Origin: CAVQEK01 sp964596645
GTDB taxonomy: Bacteria; Bacteroidota; Bacteroidia; Cytophagales; Cyclobacteriaceae
Assembly: GCA_964596645.1 (NCBI GenBank)
Contig: CAZQVB010000031.1
Span: 1-53,612, forward strand
Length of the DNA stretch: 53,612 nucleotides
Direction of reading: 5' to 3'
The position numbers and the translations under genes are program-made. Positions 25,405 through 33,486 of the stretch are shown here, piece by piece; positions within the stretch are counted from its first letter, which is position 1; each line of letters opens with the position of its first letter. The notes beneath the pieces are model-generated. The model made no database searches. It was not told the DNA's origin and saw only the letters and a program-made list of their open reading frames with translations.

Positions 25405-26118
25405 TTGATCGCGAAAGTTAATCATAAGCATTTTGCTTTTTTGTGTTTTTTAGTGCTGTTCATTGCATGCGGCAGGGCACCGCAGGAGCGTGCCGATGTG
25501 CCTGCAAGCCGTGATGGGGCCGATAGTACGCTCAGCCCGCAAAACCCCGGTGAAGTGATCACATTTGAGCACCTGCTCGATGAATATGAGGATCCACAAC
25601 GCGGCACCTGGCAAAATCCGGATCTGGTGCTGAGAAAGTTGGGCTCGCTGCAAGGCAAAGTGGTGGCCGATATTGGCGCCGGCTCTGGTTATTTCACTTT
25701 TCCAATAGCCCGACAAGCCGCCAGGGTGATCGCCATAGATATTGAAGAAGAATTTCTGGACTATATAGAAGAGCGGAAGCTGGAGCTGCCGCAGCGCCTT
25801 GCCGATGCCATAGAAACACGCCTAACCAATGCCGACGACCCGAATCTAAAGCCAAACGAAGCCGATGTGGTGCTCATGGTGAATGTATATTATTACCTGA
25901 ACGACCGCGTAAGCTACATGCGCAAGGTGCGTGATGGACTGTCGGCAGATGGCATTCTTGCGTTGGTCGATTTCAAAACAGGCGAAATGCCGGTAGGCCC
26001 GGGCGGAGACAAAGTGCCTGCGGAAGAAGCCCTGGGCGATCTACAGAAAGCCGGATTCAGCGTCATGGAAATAGATACGACCAGTTTGGAGTATCAGTAC
26101 ATCATTATAGCCAGCTAG
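25405..26118 (+). CDS. Lipoprotein with class I SAM-methyltransferase fold
   Basis: About 237 residues from a TTG start (no ATG or GTG lies before the signal). The N-terminus is a lipoprotein signal: AFLCFLVLFIAC, with the lipobox cysteine near residue 22. After a polar linker comes a class I methyltransferase core: motif I VVADIGAGSGYFTFPIA, the acidic strand end VIAIDIEE, and motif IV DVVLMVNVYYYLND. Export is odd because S-adenosylmethionine is cytoplasmic. Either the protein uses another ligand, or the signal acts as a membrane anchor. The stop TAG is followed with no gap by the next ATG. Confidence 0.85.
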   Translation: MIAKVNHKHFAFLCFLVLFIACGRAPQERADVPASRDGADSTLSPQNPGEVITFEHLLDEYEDPQRGTWQNPDLVLRKLGSLQGKVVADIGAGSGYFTFPIARQAARVIAIDIEEEFLDYIEERKLELPQRLADAIETRLTNADDPNLKPNEADVVLMVNVYYYLNDRVSYMRKVRDGLSADGILALVDFKTGEMPVGPGGDKVPAEEALGDLQKAGFSVMEIDTTSLEYQYIIIAS

Positions 26119-27303
26119 ATGCGCCTTCTTTTCATCCTCATATTTGCGACCTTAAACAATGCCATGGCAGTGGCCGGGCCGAGCCTGCCACCGGCCATAT
26201 CGCCCTCGGCTACTTTCAGCCTGCTTACGGGCGCCCCCGGCGATGAGCTTTACACCGTATTTGGCCATAGTGCCATACGGCTGATAGATGAAAAACAACA
26301 GGTTGATATTGTATTCAACTATGGCACCTTCAACTTCGACACACCCAACTTCTATCTCAAATTTGCACAAGGCAAGCTCAACTACATGCTGGCCATTGAA
26401 GACTTTGAGCAGTTCAGACTCGGGTACATCTATAAAGAGCAAACTGTACATGAGCAAGTATTCAACCTGAGCCCGGAACAAAAATTGGCGTTGTTTGCCC
26501 TTTTAAAAGAAAACTACCGGCCCGAGAACAGGTATTATAAATACGACTTCTTTTTCGACAACTGCGCTACACGCATACGCGATATACTCGAAGTGGCTTA
26601 TGGGAATGGTCTCGAATTTCACTACCCCGACCCCTGGAAAAAAGGCGATGTCACCTTTAGAAACCTCATAGACCGGTACCTGCTGCACCATCACTGGAGC
26701 GACTTCGGCATCGATCTGGCGTTGGGTATGCCTACCGACCGCGTAACCACTCCGCGCGAGTACATGTTTTTGCCCGACTATCTGTCAGAGGCTTTTGCCC
26801 TTGCTACGCTCAACGGCCGGCCACTGGTAAGCCCCCGGCAGATCATGATGCAATTTGAACCTGCTACCACACCTTCATCTTTGCCGAGGCCAGCTTTGCT
26901 CACATGGTTATTGTTTTTGTTGGTGGCGGTGCTTTCCTGGGCAGAGCTTAGCCGCAGACGCATCTTCCGGTTGCTCGATTATTCTCTTTTCACTGTAGTA
27001 GGCCTTGCAGGCTGGGTTATTTTTCTGCTTTGGTTTTTTACCGACCACATCACTACCAAAAACAATCTGAACCTGCTTTGGGCTATCCCCCTATACTTTC
27101 CGCTGGTATTTGTGCTATACAAACCCCACTACAGGGTTAAAGCCATTAGAGCCTGCCAGGCTGCCTTATTTTTTACCGCACTTGCGTTGTTGGTTTGGTT
27201 GTTGACCGTGCAGAAACTGCATTTTGCCATACTTCCCATTGCCATGGCTACATCCCTGCGCCTGCTGTTGTTTATAAAAAGATTTAAAATTGCCCAACAG
27301 TAA
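26119..27303 (+). CDS. DUF4105 (Lnb N-terminal-like) membrane protein
   Basis: A 394-residue protein. A signal peptide (RLLFILIFATLNNAMAVA) is followed by the DUF4105 domain with its typical TGAPGDELYTVFGHSAIRL opening, NYGTFNFDTPNFYLKFAQGKL, and the YKYDFFFDNCATRIRD segment carrying the conserved Asn-Cys. The rest has four predicted membrane helices (from about residue 255 to the end). The family's FGHSAIR and DNCATR residues suggest a papain-like (NlpC/P60-related) active site facing the periplasm (inference). The ATG follows the upstream stop directly, so the two genes form one unit. Confidence 0.88.
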   Translation: MRLLFILIFATLNNAMAVAGPSLPPAISPSATFSLLTGAPGDELYTVFGHSAIRLIDEKQQVDIVFNYGTFNFDTPNFYLKFAQGKLNYMLAIEDFEQFRLGYIYKEQTVHEQVFNLSPEQKLALFALLKENYRPENRYYKYDFFFDNCATRIRDILEVAYGNGLEFHYPDPWKKGDVTFRNLIDRYLLHHHWSDFGIDLALGMPTDRVTTPREYMFLPDYLSEAFALATLNGRPLVSPRQIMMQFEPATTPSSLPRPALLTWLLFLLVAVLSWAELSRRRIFRLLDYSLFTVVGLAGWVIFLLWFFTDHITTKNNLNLLWAIPLYFPLVFVLYKPHYRVKAIRACQAALFFTALALLVWLLTVQKLHFAILPIAMATSLRLLLFIKRFKIAQQ

Positions 27304-27356
27304 CAATAACACAACTATTTGCTTTCATACCTATACCACTACCAATACCGAAATCT

Positions 27357-27596
27357 ATGAACTGGACGGAAGAAGACGATATGCTGAAACGCACCTTCGA
27401 ATTTGATGATTTTGTAAGCGCCTTTGGCTTTATGACCAAAGTAGCCTTGCTGGCCGAAAAGATGAACCACCACCCCAACTGGAGCAACGTCTACAACAAA
27501 GTGACCATCGAGCTCACCTCCCACGACAAAGGCAACAAGGTGACTCAGCGCGACAGGGATCTTGCCCAGGCCATTGATGAACTGACGAAGGGCTGA
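27357..27596 (+). CDS. 4a-hydroxytetrahydrobiopterin dehydratase (PCD family)
   Basis: A 79-residue pterin-4a-carbinolamine dehydratase-like protein. The active-site block is MNHHPNWSNVYNKVTIELTSHD, continued by an RDRDLAQAID helix. The HHP...W...H pattern is intact. The enzyme regenerates pterin cofactor after aromatic amino acid hydroxylation; no phenylalanine hydroxylase lies nearby. It is somewhat shorter than typical family members (about 95-105 residues) because the N-terminal helix is missing. The ATG at 27357 opens MNWTEEDDML. Confidence 0.9.
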   Translation: MNWTEEDDMLKRTFEFDDFVSAFGFMTKVALLAEKMNHHPNWSNVYNKVTIELTSHDKGNKVTQRDRDLAQAIDELTKG

Positions 27597-27603
27597 GCCA
27601 ACA

Positions 27604-27611
27604 TAATTTTG
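27604..27611 (+). promoter_or_regulatory. Candidate -7 element before rsmI
   Basis: TAATTTTG matches TAnnTTTG and lies 32 bases before the rsmI ATG. No good -33 TTTG is seen at the usual distance, so support is partial. Confidence 0.4.
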
Positions 27612-27643
27612 GGCTATTGTGCAGCACCTATACATTTGTTTCT

Positions 27644-28327
27644 ATGATTTTTAATGCATCCCTGTATCTGGTGCCTACACCCATTGGCAACCTTGCCGAT
27701 ATCACCTTCCGCGCTGTAGAAGTGCTCAATTCGGTGGATTTAATATTGGCCGAAGACACGCGCAATAGCGGCCGACTTTTGAAACATTATGATATAAAGA
27801 CTCCGGCCAAAAGCCATCATGCCTACAACGAACACAGAGAAATAGAACAAATACTAACTCGGCTGAAAGCTGGTGAACGGATGGCGCTGATCAGCGATGC
27901 AGGCACTCCTTCTATTTCAGATCCTGGCTTTCTGTTGGTGCGGGCTGCGCTGCATGCCGGCATAGCGGTAGAATGCCTGCCCGGTGCTACGGCTTTTGTA
28001 CCTGCATTGGTCAAATCCGGCCTACCCTCCGATCGCTTTATTTTCGAAGGATTTCTCCCCCACAAAAAAGGGAGAAAGACCCGCCTTGAAAGAATTTGTC
28101 AGGAGGATAGGACAGTGATCTTGTACGAATCGCCACACCGCCTGCTCAAACTGCTCGGGGAGCTCAAGCAGACAGCAGGAGCCAACAGGCAAGTCTCTGT
28201 TTCCAGGGAGCTGAGCAAACTTCACGAAGAAACCGTGAACGGTTCTGTGGAGGAAGTAGTGAAGCATTTTGAGCAAAATAATGTGAAAGGAGAGGTGGTG
28301 GTAGTGATGGAAGGATTGAAAACTTGA
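27644..28327 (+). CDS. rsmI: 16S rRNA (cytidine(1402)-2'-O)-methyltransferase
   Basis: A 227-residue tetrapyrrole-methylase-fold enzyme that methylates the ribose of C1402 in the 16S rRNA decoding centre. The signatures are LYLVPTPIGNLADITFRAVEVL, ILAEDTRNSGRLLKHY, LISDAGTPSISDPGFLLVRA and LPGATAFVPALVKSGLPSDRF. The start at 27644 gives the family's short N-terminus; a GTG further up at 27617 is unlikely. The C-terminus is shorter than in E. coli RsmI (about 286 residues), as is common in Bacteroidota. Confidence 0.95.
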   Translation: MIFNASLYLVPTPIGNLADITFRAVEVLNSVDLILAEDTRNSGRLLKHYDIKTPAKSHHAYNEHREIEQILTRLKAGERMALISDAGTPSISDPGFLLVRAALHAGIAVECLPGATAFVPALVKSGLPSDRFIFEGFLPHKKGRKTRLERICQEDRTVILYESPHRLLKLLGELKQTAGANRQVSVSRELSKLHEETVNGSVEEVVKHFEQNNVKGEVVVVMEGLKT

Positions 28328-28335
28328 TAAATTTG
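28328..28335 (+). promoter_or_regulatory. Candidate -7 element before the inositol monophosphatase gene
   Basis: TAAATTTG fits TAnnTTTG and starts within two bases of the rsmI stop, 43 bases before the next ATG. The -33 region is weak. It would allow separate transcription of the phosphatase gene. Confidence 0.45.
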
Positions 28336-28378
28336 CCGGAGGCAGCAACGTACCATAATCGCACAAAAAGAGACAGCT

Positions 28379-29185
28379 ATGCAGATTGATCTTTCGCACA
28401 TCCTGAACGAGGTAATAAAAATAGCGCAACGCACCGGCGCCTACATCCGGCATGAGAGCCAGCGCTTTAGCCATGCCGCCATTGAAGAGAAGGGGTTGAA
28501 CAACCTGGTTTCTTATGTAGACAAAGAGGCAGAGCGCATGATCGTGCAAACGCTGAGCTTTACGCTGGGAGAGGCCGGTTTTATCACCGAAGAAGACACA
28601 CAAGACGATAAAGCCGATGTATACAATTGGGTGGTAGACCCACTGGACGGCACCACCAACTTCATTCACGGCCTGCCGATCTACTCCATCTCCATAGCTT
28701 TGCTTAAGCACGATGTACCCATACTGGGTGTGGTGTATGAGATAAACCGCGATGAGTGCTACTACGCCATAGAGGGCAGCAAAGCCTATTGCAACCAACG
28801 GGAGATCAGCGTGAGCGGAGTAAAAGATATCAAAGACGGACTGTACATTACGGGCATTCCCTACACCACCTTTGAAGATGTAGACCGGTACTTCGAAATT
28901 TTCAAACATTTCATGCGCAACACACACGGTATACGCCGGCTGGGCAGTGCCGCTGCCGACCTGGCCTATGTAGCTGCCGGCAAGGCCGAGGGCTTCTTTG
29001 AGCATGGGCTACATGTGTGGGATGTGGCTGCGGGTATACTCATTGTGAAGCAGGCCGGCGGCCTGGTGACAGACTATCGCGGAGGCGACGACTGCTTGTA
29101 TGGCGCCGAACTGGTAGCCGGAAATGCCCACGTACAACCAGAGATGCAGCGCATCATCGAAGAGATTTGGCACAATAAAAAGTAG
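28379..29185 (+). CDS. Inositol monophosphatase family protein (SuhB-like)
   Basis: A 268-residue Mg2+-dependent phosphatase. The family metal-site motifs are present: EE of FITEEDTQ, VVDPLDGTTNFIHGLPIYSISIAL (the WVDPLDGT box) and the C-terminal WDVAAGILIVKQAGG. It would remove phosphate from inositol-1-phosphate or a related sugar phosphate. SuhB-type members in E. coli also serve in rRNA antitermination, but that role is not shown here. Length is normal. It follows rsmI by 51 bases and precedes a small Cys-rich membrane gene. Confidence 0.92.
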   Translation: MQIDLSHILNEVIKIAQRTGAYIRHESQRFSHAAIEEKGLNNLVSYVDKEAERMIVQTLSFTLGEAGFITEEDTQDDKADVYNWVVDPLDGTTNFIHGLPIYSISIALLKHDVPILGVVYEINRDECYYAIEGSKAYCNQREISVSGVKDIKDGLYITGIPYTTFEDVDRYFEIFKHFMRNTHGIRRLGSAAADLAYVAAGKAEGFFEHGLHVWDVAAGILIVKQAGGLVTDYRGGDDCLYGAELVAGNAHVQPEMQRIIEEIWHNKK

Positions 29186-29218
29186 AAGATTGGGGTTCTA
29201 TTGCTTAAAAAATACCTT

Positions 29219-29416
29219 ATGGAAATGGCACAACACATAGCCGTGGCATTCTTATTTGCAGTAGCTCTGGTATACATCGGACGAATAGTGTACAGGCAGG
29301 TACGTGCTAAAAGCACTTGCGGCAGCAGTTCGGCCTGTTCCGGCTGTGGCAGTGAGACAGATGCCCGGGTTTCGACAAAAAACACAAAAATAAGCCGGCC
29401 CACCAGCACCACTTAG
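29219..29416 (+). CDS. Small Cys-rich membrane protein (FeoB-associated-like)
   Basis: About 65 residues from the ATG at 29219 (a TTG at 29201 also opens the frame). One membrane helix (IAVAFLFAVALVYIGRIVY) is followed by a basic stretch and a cysteine cluster, TCGSSSACSGCGSE. This is the pattern of the FeoB-associated Cys-rich membrane proteins, which sit next to the ferrous iron transporter. No feoA or feoB is in the window, so the assignment is by pattern and the protein may have another metal-related role. Confidence 0.7.
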   Translation: MEMAQHIAVAFLFAVALVYIGRIVYRQVRAKSTCGSSSACSGCGSETDARVSTKNTKISRPTSTT

Positions 29417-29431
29417 CAAAGGGCTAATCCG

Positions 29432-29692
29432 CTACAGAGCAATCACTCCTTCGACCTTGTGTGCCCGCTCGTATATTTCTATCACCTCATCACTCGACTG
29501 CATGTGCTTGTGCACAGTGATACTGATATAGTTACCTTCTTTTGACAGTTTTGTGGTGAGCTTGTCATCAGGAAACAGTTGAATGATTTCCTGCTGTTTT
29601 TCCTTCGGCACCACAAATTTGAATAAATACATACCAGGCCAGGTATGCTCCTCATCAAGTCGTTGTTTGAATACCGTGTGGGAAGTGGACAT
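29432..29692 (-). CDS. DUF493 family protein (YbeD-like)
   Basis: About 86 residues from the ATG at 29692, giving MSTSHTVFKQRLDEE. The core TWPGMYLFKFVVP, TTKLSKEGNYISITVHKHMQSSDEVIEIYE is the DUF493 alpha/beta pattern seen in E. coli YbeD. Its molecular role is unknown; a regulatory ACT-like fold is suspected in the family. The frame is open to 29743, but those upstream codons run into the palindrome at 29725. It is the last gene downstream of ppiD on the minus strand. Confidence 0.85.
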   Translation of the reverse strand: MSTSHTVFKQRLDEEHTWPGMYLFKFVVPKEKQQEIIQLFPDDKLTTKLSKEGNYISITVHKHMQSSDEVIEIYERAHKVEGVIAL

Positions 29693-29724
29693 AGTGAGGT
29701 GGTTTAAAATAACAAAGCCGTTTG

Positions 29725-29772
29725 CATGCGACCCATAACCCACGGTTTAAACCGTGGGTTATGGGTCGCATG
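29725..29772. repeat. Perfect 48-bp palindrome between ppiD and the DUF493 gene
   Basis: Bases 29725-29748 are the exact reverse complement of 29749-29772, with no spacer: CATGCGACCCATAACCCACG, then GTTT and its mirror. The core ACCCACGGTTTAAACCGTGGGT resembles the REP-like palindromes of Bacteroidota (inference from memory). It lies 25 bases beyond the ppiD stop and 33 bases before the DUF493 start. As RNA it would fold into a 22-bp or longer stem and could end or stabilise the ppiD transcript; no T-run follows. Confidence 0.9.
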
Positions 29773-29797
29773 GTACCTTTGCTTGTGAGCAATCGAT

Positions 29798-31906
29798 TTA
29801 GAAATAACGATATCGCCTGTCTTCAATGTCCGCCCAATCCTTTATAGCCTCTGATATGCTGTAGGAAGTGCGGCTGGAGTACTGCTGCTCCAGTTGGTTT
29901 TTGTACGTGGTATAGTCGGCGATTTCTGGTGCCTGTGTTTTGGCGAGCATTTCTATGATCACCACACCGTTTTCAGTTTTCACCGGCTCAGAGCGCTCAC
30001 CGTCGTTCAGCGCAAATGCGGCTCCTATAGCTTCTGGTGCAAAGCCCACATTGGGCAGTGAATTGGCCGACAGCTTAAGGTCGGATGAACTGTATACCTT
30101 GGCATCGCTGCCATATTGCGTGGCCATTTCCTCGAGCGATCCGCTCCAGGAGGCTATTCTGTCCAAAATGATTTTGGCTTTTTTCTCACCTTTCACCTTT
30201 GGCACCAATTGCTCTCGCACATCTGCCAAGGAAGGCTTGCCTGCCTCTGTGATGCCTGTAAGCACGGCCACTATGTAGCGGTCGTCAAGCTCTTTCACCG
30301 ACGACACATCGCCTACCGAAGCATCGGCATACGCCCACTGCACCACAGTACGCGCATTGCTTAAATCATTGAATCTACGATCATTTTTATCTATATCTTC
30401 GGCTTCGTACACTGTGATTGAGTCGTTCTTGGCATTGGCAATGAACTCATCATAGTTGCCGGTAGACGAGGCGAAGTAGTCGGCTTGTCTAAAAGCTTCA
30501 TTGCGCGTGATGTCGCTGGGTATGATCTCACGCGAGATGTGCGCTATTTGAAAAGCCTGGTTTGTCTTGGCTTCTGTCACTTTTATGATGTGATAACCAA
30601 ACTGTGACTCGATCACTTTATTGATCACGCCTGTGCCTGAAGCATTAAAAACGGCAGTTTCAAATGGTTCCACCATTTGTCCGGGCCCAAACCAGCCGAG
30701 GTCGCCCCCTTGTGCAGCCGAGCCATCTACGCTGTGCTCTCTGGCCAATTCGGCAAAATCTGCCCCACCGCGTGCCTGACGCAGTATATTTTCCGCTTCG
30801 CGGCGGGCCTTTGCTTTTGCATCATCGCTTTCATCAGCCCATTTAATGAGTATATGGCTGGCACGTGCTGCATAGGTAGTGTCTTCGGTGATGCCCGACA
30901 CTTTATACAGGTTGAACGTACCATTGTCGAAATAGGGACCGCGCACATCGCCTTCAGAGAGGTTAGAGTAGTTTCTCTGCAGCATGGAAGGCAGCTCTGC
31001 CACCGAGTAGGTTGCAAAGTACTCTTCGCCATCGGTGCCAGAGCGGGCGAAGATGGAATCTTCCGTAGTGTTTTTAAAATCACCCGATAAACGCGTAAGC
31101 TCTTCTCTAAACTCTGCGGAGTCTTCGGCCGATGGCACTATGGGAAAAGACACATAGCTGAAATCCCGGTTCTCTTCTACCTCGTACTCGTCGACATGGT
31201 CGTTCAGGTACGCTTTCAAGTCTTCGTCGGTGATGTTGATGGCTGAATCATTGATGGAGTAATATGGCAAATACAGGTATTTGATCTCTGCCACCGAATT
31301 GTCGAAGTTGTACTGACGGCGCGCCTCTGCCTCAGTGACGTAGGTACCCTTCACCAGCAGGTTGTCAAACTTCATGCGCAGGCGGGCGGGCGTCAGGTTT
31401 TGTTCGAACAAATGCCATGATGCCTGCTGAGCCGGAGGCATTTGATTAATCTGCTTCAGATAATTGATCACCATTTCTCGTTGAAACTCACCTGTTTCAG
31501 GATTGGTGAACGCCTGCCTGATCTCCCAGTTCACGTTTTTGCCCTGTACCATATCCCACTGCTCGTCTTCGGTGACGGTAAGGCCCAGTTCTTCATACTG
31601 CTTCTGAAATGCCGTCTTCACGATCAGGTAATCCCAGGCTTGCTGACGAATGGAATACATTTCGCTTTCGGTCGGGGTGCGTTGATAGTTGAGCGTATAG
31701 TTGTATTTCAGCTGTTCTATTTCATTCTGGTACTCGGTGATATCGATCTCCTCGCCGGCAATCTCACCCACATCGGTTTTATTGTTGCCCATTATGGCGG
31801 AGTTGGGACCGATGATGTCTGTACCTACTATAAACAATCCCAGGCCAATGGCCACAATACCCACGGCCAAGCCCGATCGTTTTCTTATTTCATTGATTAA
31901 TGCCAT
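29798..31906 (-). CDS. ppiD: Periplasmic peptidyl-prolyl isomerase (PpiD/SurA-like)
   Basis: A 702-residue membrane-anchored chaperone for outer-membrane and secreted proteins. The N-terminus is MALINEIRKRSGLAVG with one membrane helix (about 12-31), then the SurA_N-like helical domain (YQNEIEQLKYNYTL and the DYLIVKTAFQKQ region). A parvulin rotamase domain follows near 345-445 (ARASHILIKWADE, GGDLGWFGPGQMVEPFETAVF, ESQFGYHIIKV). A second, less complete parvulin-like part may lie near the C-terminus. A strong promoter sits at 31930-31960. Downstream comes the palindrome, then the DUF493 gene. Confidence 0.93.
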   Translation of the reverse strand: MALINEIRKRSGLAVGIVAIGLGLFIVGTDIIGPNSAIMGNNKTDVGEIAGEEIDITEYQNEIEQLKYNYTLNYQRTPTESEMYSIRQQAWDYLIVKTAFQKQYEELGLTVTEDEQWDMVQGKNVNWEIRQAFTNPETGEFQREMVINYLKQINQMPPAQQASWHLFEQNLTPARLRMKFDNLLVKGTYVTEAEARRQYNFDNSVAEIKYLYLPYYSINDSAINITDEDLKAYLNDHVDEYEVEENRDFSYVSFPIVPSAEDSAEFREELTRLSGDFKNTTEDSIFARSGTDGEEYFATYSVAELPSMLQRNYSNLSEGDVRGPYFDNGTFNLYKVSGITEDTTYAARASHILIKWADESDDAKAKARREAENILRQARGGADFAELAREHSVDGSAAQGGDLGWFGPGQMVEPFETAVFNASGTGVINKVIESQFGYHIIKVTEAKTNQAFQIAHISREIIPSDITRNEAFRQADYFASSTGNYDEFIANAKNDSITVYEAEDIDKNDRRFNDLSNARTVVQWAYADASVGDVSSVKELDDRYIVAVLTGITEAGKPSLADVREQLVPKVKGEKKAKIILDRIASWSGSLEEMATQYGSDAKVYSSSDLKLSANSLPNVGFAPEAIGAAFALNDGERSEPVKTENGVVIIEMLAKTQAPEIADYTTYKNQLEQQYSSRTSYSISEAIKDWADIEDRRYRYF

Positions 31907-31929
31907 TTCATCTTTGGTTAAAGTGCCGC

Positions 31930-31960
31930 AAAAATAGATACTCTCCTATTAAATCCAAAA
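31930..31960 (-). promoter_or_regulatory. Bacteroidota-type promoter for ppiD
   Basis: On the minus strand, TTTG (31957-31960) and TATTTTTG (31930-31937) are spaced by 19 bases, a full match to -33 TTTG and -7 TAnnTTTG. The box ends 24 bases before the ppiD ATG, giving a short leader. Confidence 0.75.
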
Positions 31961-31969
31961 TGCTTACAA

Positions 31970-33259
31970 TCACCGATTTCCAGCGCCATCCACCGATTCT
32001 ATCGTCAGCCGAACCTTGTCAATTCTATTGTCTTCCAGCGATAAAATGGTGAAAATGAAGGGCGGCAATTTGATGATCTCATTCACTTCAGGTATGTCTT
32101 CTATGGTGGCCAATATAAGCCCCCCCAGTGTGTCGTAGTCACCACTGGGCAGCTTCCACCTGTATTTTTCATTCAGATAATCTATTTCGTGGCGGGCACT
32201 GAGCACATAGTTTTTATTGTCGATCATTTCTTCGAGCAGGTCTTCCTCGTCATGCTCGTCCTGTATGTCGCCAAATATTTCTTCTATAATGTCTTCTATG
32301 GTCACAATGCCCGAGGTACCTCCAAACTCATCCACCACCAGGGCGATCGACTTGCGTTCGGTGATGAGCTGAATGAGCAGTTCATTGGCCAGCATGGTTT
32401 CGGGCACTATGAGTATAGGCGAAACAATGTCGGCGATCTTCTTTGGTTTTTTGAAGAGTTCTATGGAATTACAATAGCCCACTATGTCGTCGATGGAATC
32501 TCTGTACACCAAAATTTTCGAAAAGCCGCTTTCGGCAAATGCTTCTTGCAAATCTTCAATGGTATCGTCAATATCCACCGTCACCAGCTCGGTACGCGGC
32601 ACCAGGCAATCGCGTATTTTTATGGTTTTAAATTCTAATGCGTTGGAAAATATTTTAGTGTCTACCTCCTGCTTTTCCGACTTCTCCGTTTGCTGCATCA
32701 TGCGCTTCACATAGTCATTCAAATCGGTAAGCCCGAATACAGGCTGATCTTCTGAATATTGAAATCGAAACACCTTTTCTATCATAAACCTGCTGAGCAC
32801 TACAATGAGCCACACCGCCGGGTATAGCAATATGTGAATGATGTAAATGGGTACGGCAAGAAAGGAGAGTACTTTATTCGGGTCGATCAGAAATGTGCTC
32901 TTGGGCAGAAACTCCGCGGTGACGAGTACAATAAATGTGGAAAGCACCGTCTGTACCAGGAATACGGTGATATCTGAGGCCAGAAACCCGGGCAGCCAGG
33001 CAACTATAAGCGGCTCCAGCAAAAAGGCCATAAAAATGCCATAAACCACCAGGGCTATGTTGTTTCCTATCAGCGTAGTGCTGATGAATAATGAAGGCTT
33101 TTTGATAAACGCCGACATGATTCTGCCCGATATTTCCTGCTGTTTGTTGCTGAGCTCTATCTGCAACTTGTCCGAAGAAATAAAGGCTATTTCGATGCCG
33201 GAGAAGAATGCGGAAAAGATGAGCGAAATGACGACTACTATTAGATAAGTGGTTTCCAT
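31970..33259 (-). CDS. CNNM/CorC-type transporter-associated protein, GldE-like
   Basis: A 429-residue inner-membrane protein. A DUF21 domain with three to four helices fills residues 1 to about 180 (SLIFSAFFSGIEIAFISSDKLQIEL opens it). Two CBS domains follow (VPRTELVTVDIDDTIEDLQ and the GTSGIVTIEDIIEEIFGDIQDEHDEE segment), then the CorC_HlyC C-terminal domain (LPSGDYDTLGG). Members move Mg2+ or other cations or sense them. GldE of gliding Flavobacteria belongs here, but gldD, its usual neighbour, is absent, so gliding is not shown. Its ATG shares one base with the stop of the small gene upstream. Confidence 0.9.
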   Translation of the reverse strand: METTYLIVVVISLIFSAFFSGIEIAFISSDKLQIELSNKQQEISGRIMSAFIKKPSLFISTTLIGNNIALVVYGIFMAFLLEPLIVAWLPGFLASDITVFLVQTVLSTFIVLVTAEFLPKSTFLIDPNKVLSFLAVPIYIIHILLYPAVWLIVVLSRFMIEKVFRFQYSEDQPVFGLTDLNDYVKRMMQQTEKSEKQEVDTKIFSNALEFKTIKIRDCLVPRTELVTVDIDDTIEDLQEAFAESGFSKILVYRDSIDDIVGYCNSIELFKKPKKIADIVSPILIVPETMLANELLIQLITERKSIALVVDEFGGTSGIVTIEDIIEEIFGDIQDEHDEEDLLEEMIDNKNYVLSARHEIDYLNEKYRWKLPSGDYDTLGGLILATIEDIPEVNEIIKLPPFIFTILSLEDNRIDKVRLTIESVDGAGNR

Positions 33260-33486
33260 TATTTTTTATGACTTCCTCTCTTAGCCCTCCTTTTTCGTGC
33301 TGTTTTGGTTGGTTTGGCTGTTTTGGCAGCTTTCTCCTTCTCGTTGTTTGCCATGAGCTTATATATGAAAAGAAATGCTATGCAAAACATAAATATCCAA
33401 TATGAGGCTTCAAAACCAAAAACCAGGGTCTGGTGCACACCAATGATAAGCACAGCGATGGACAAAAATAAGAAGATGTATTTCAT
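33259..33486 (-). CDS. Small two-helix membrane protein, unknown function
   Basis: A 75-residue protein with two hydrophobic segments (about 2-20 and 26-43) and a strongly basic tail (KAAKTAKPTKTARKRRAKRG). No family is recognised. The basic tail should stay in the cytoplasm. It overlaps the LptC gene upstream by 4 bases (ATGA) and the GldE-like gene downstream by one base (TAATG), so all three genes are translated as a coupled unit. It may bridge the two envelope proteins or serve as a membrane scaffold; that is inference only. Confidence 0.82.
   Translation of the reverse strand: MKYIFLFLSIAVLIIGVHQTLVFGFEASYWIFMFCIAFLFIYKLMANNEKEKAAKTAKPTKTARKRRAKRGSHKK

Noticed and set aside
28022..29005. 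A 327-codon open frame on the minus strand over rsmI and the phosphatase
   Set aside because: Antisense to two clearly identified genes; no family features.
31970..33259. Proof of gliding motility from the GldE-like gene
   Set aside because: The CNNM/CorC family is broad and gldD, gldB or other gld genes are not nearby, so only family likeness is claimed.
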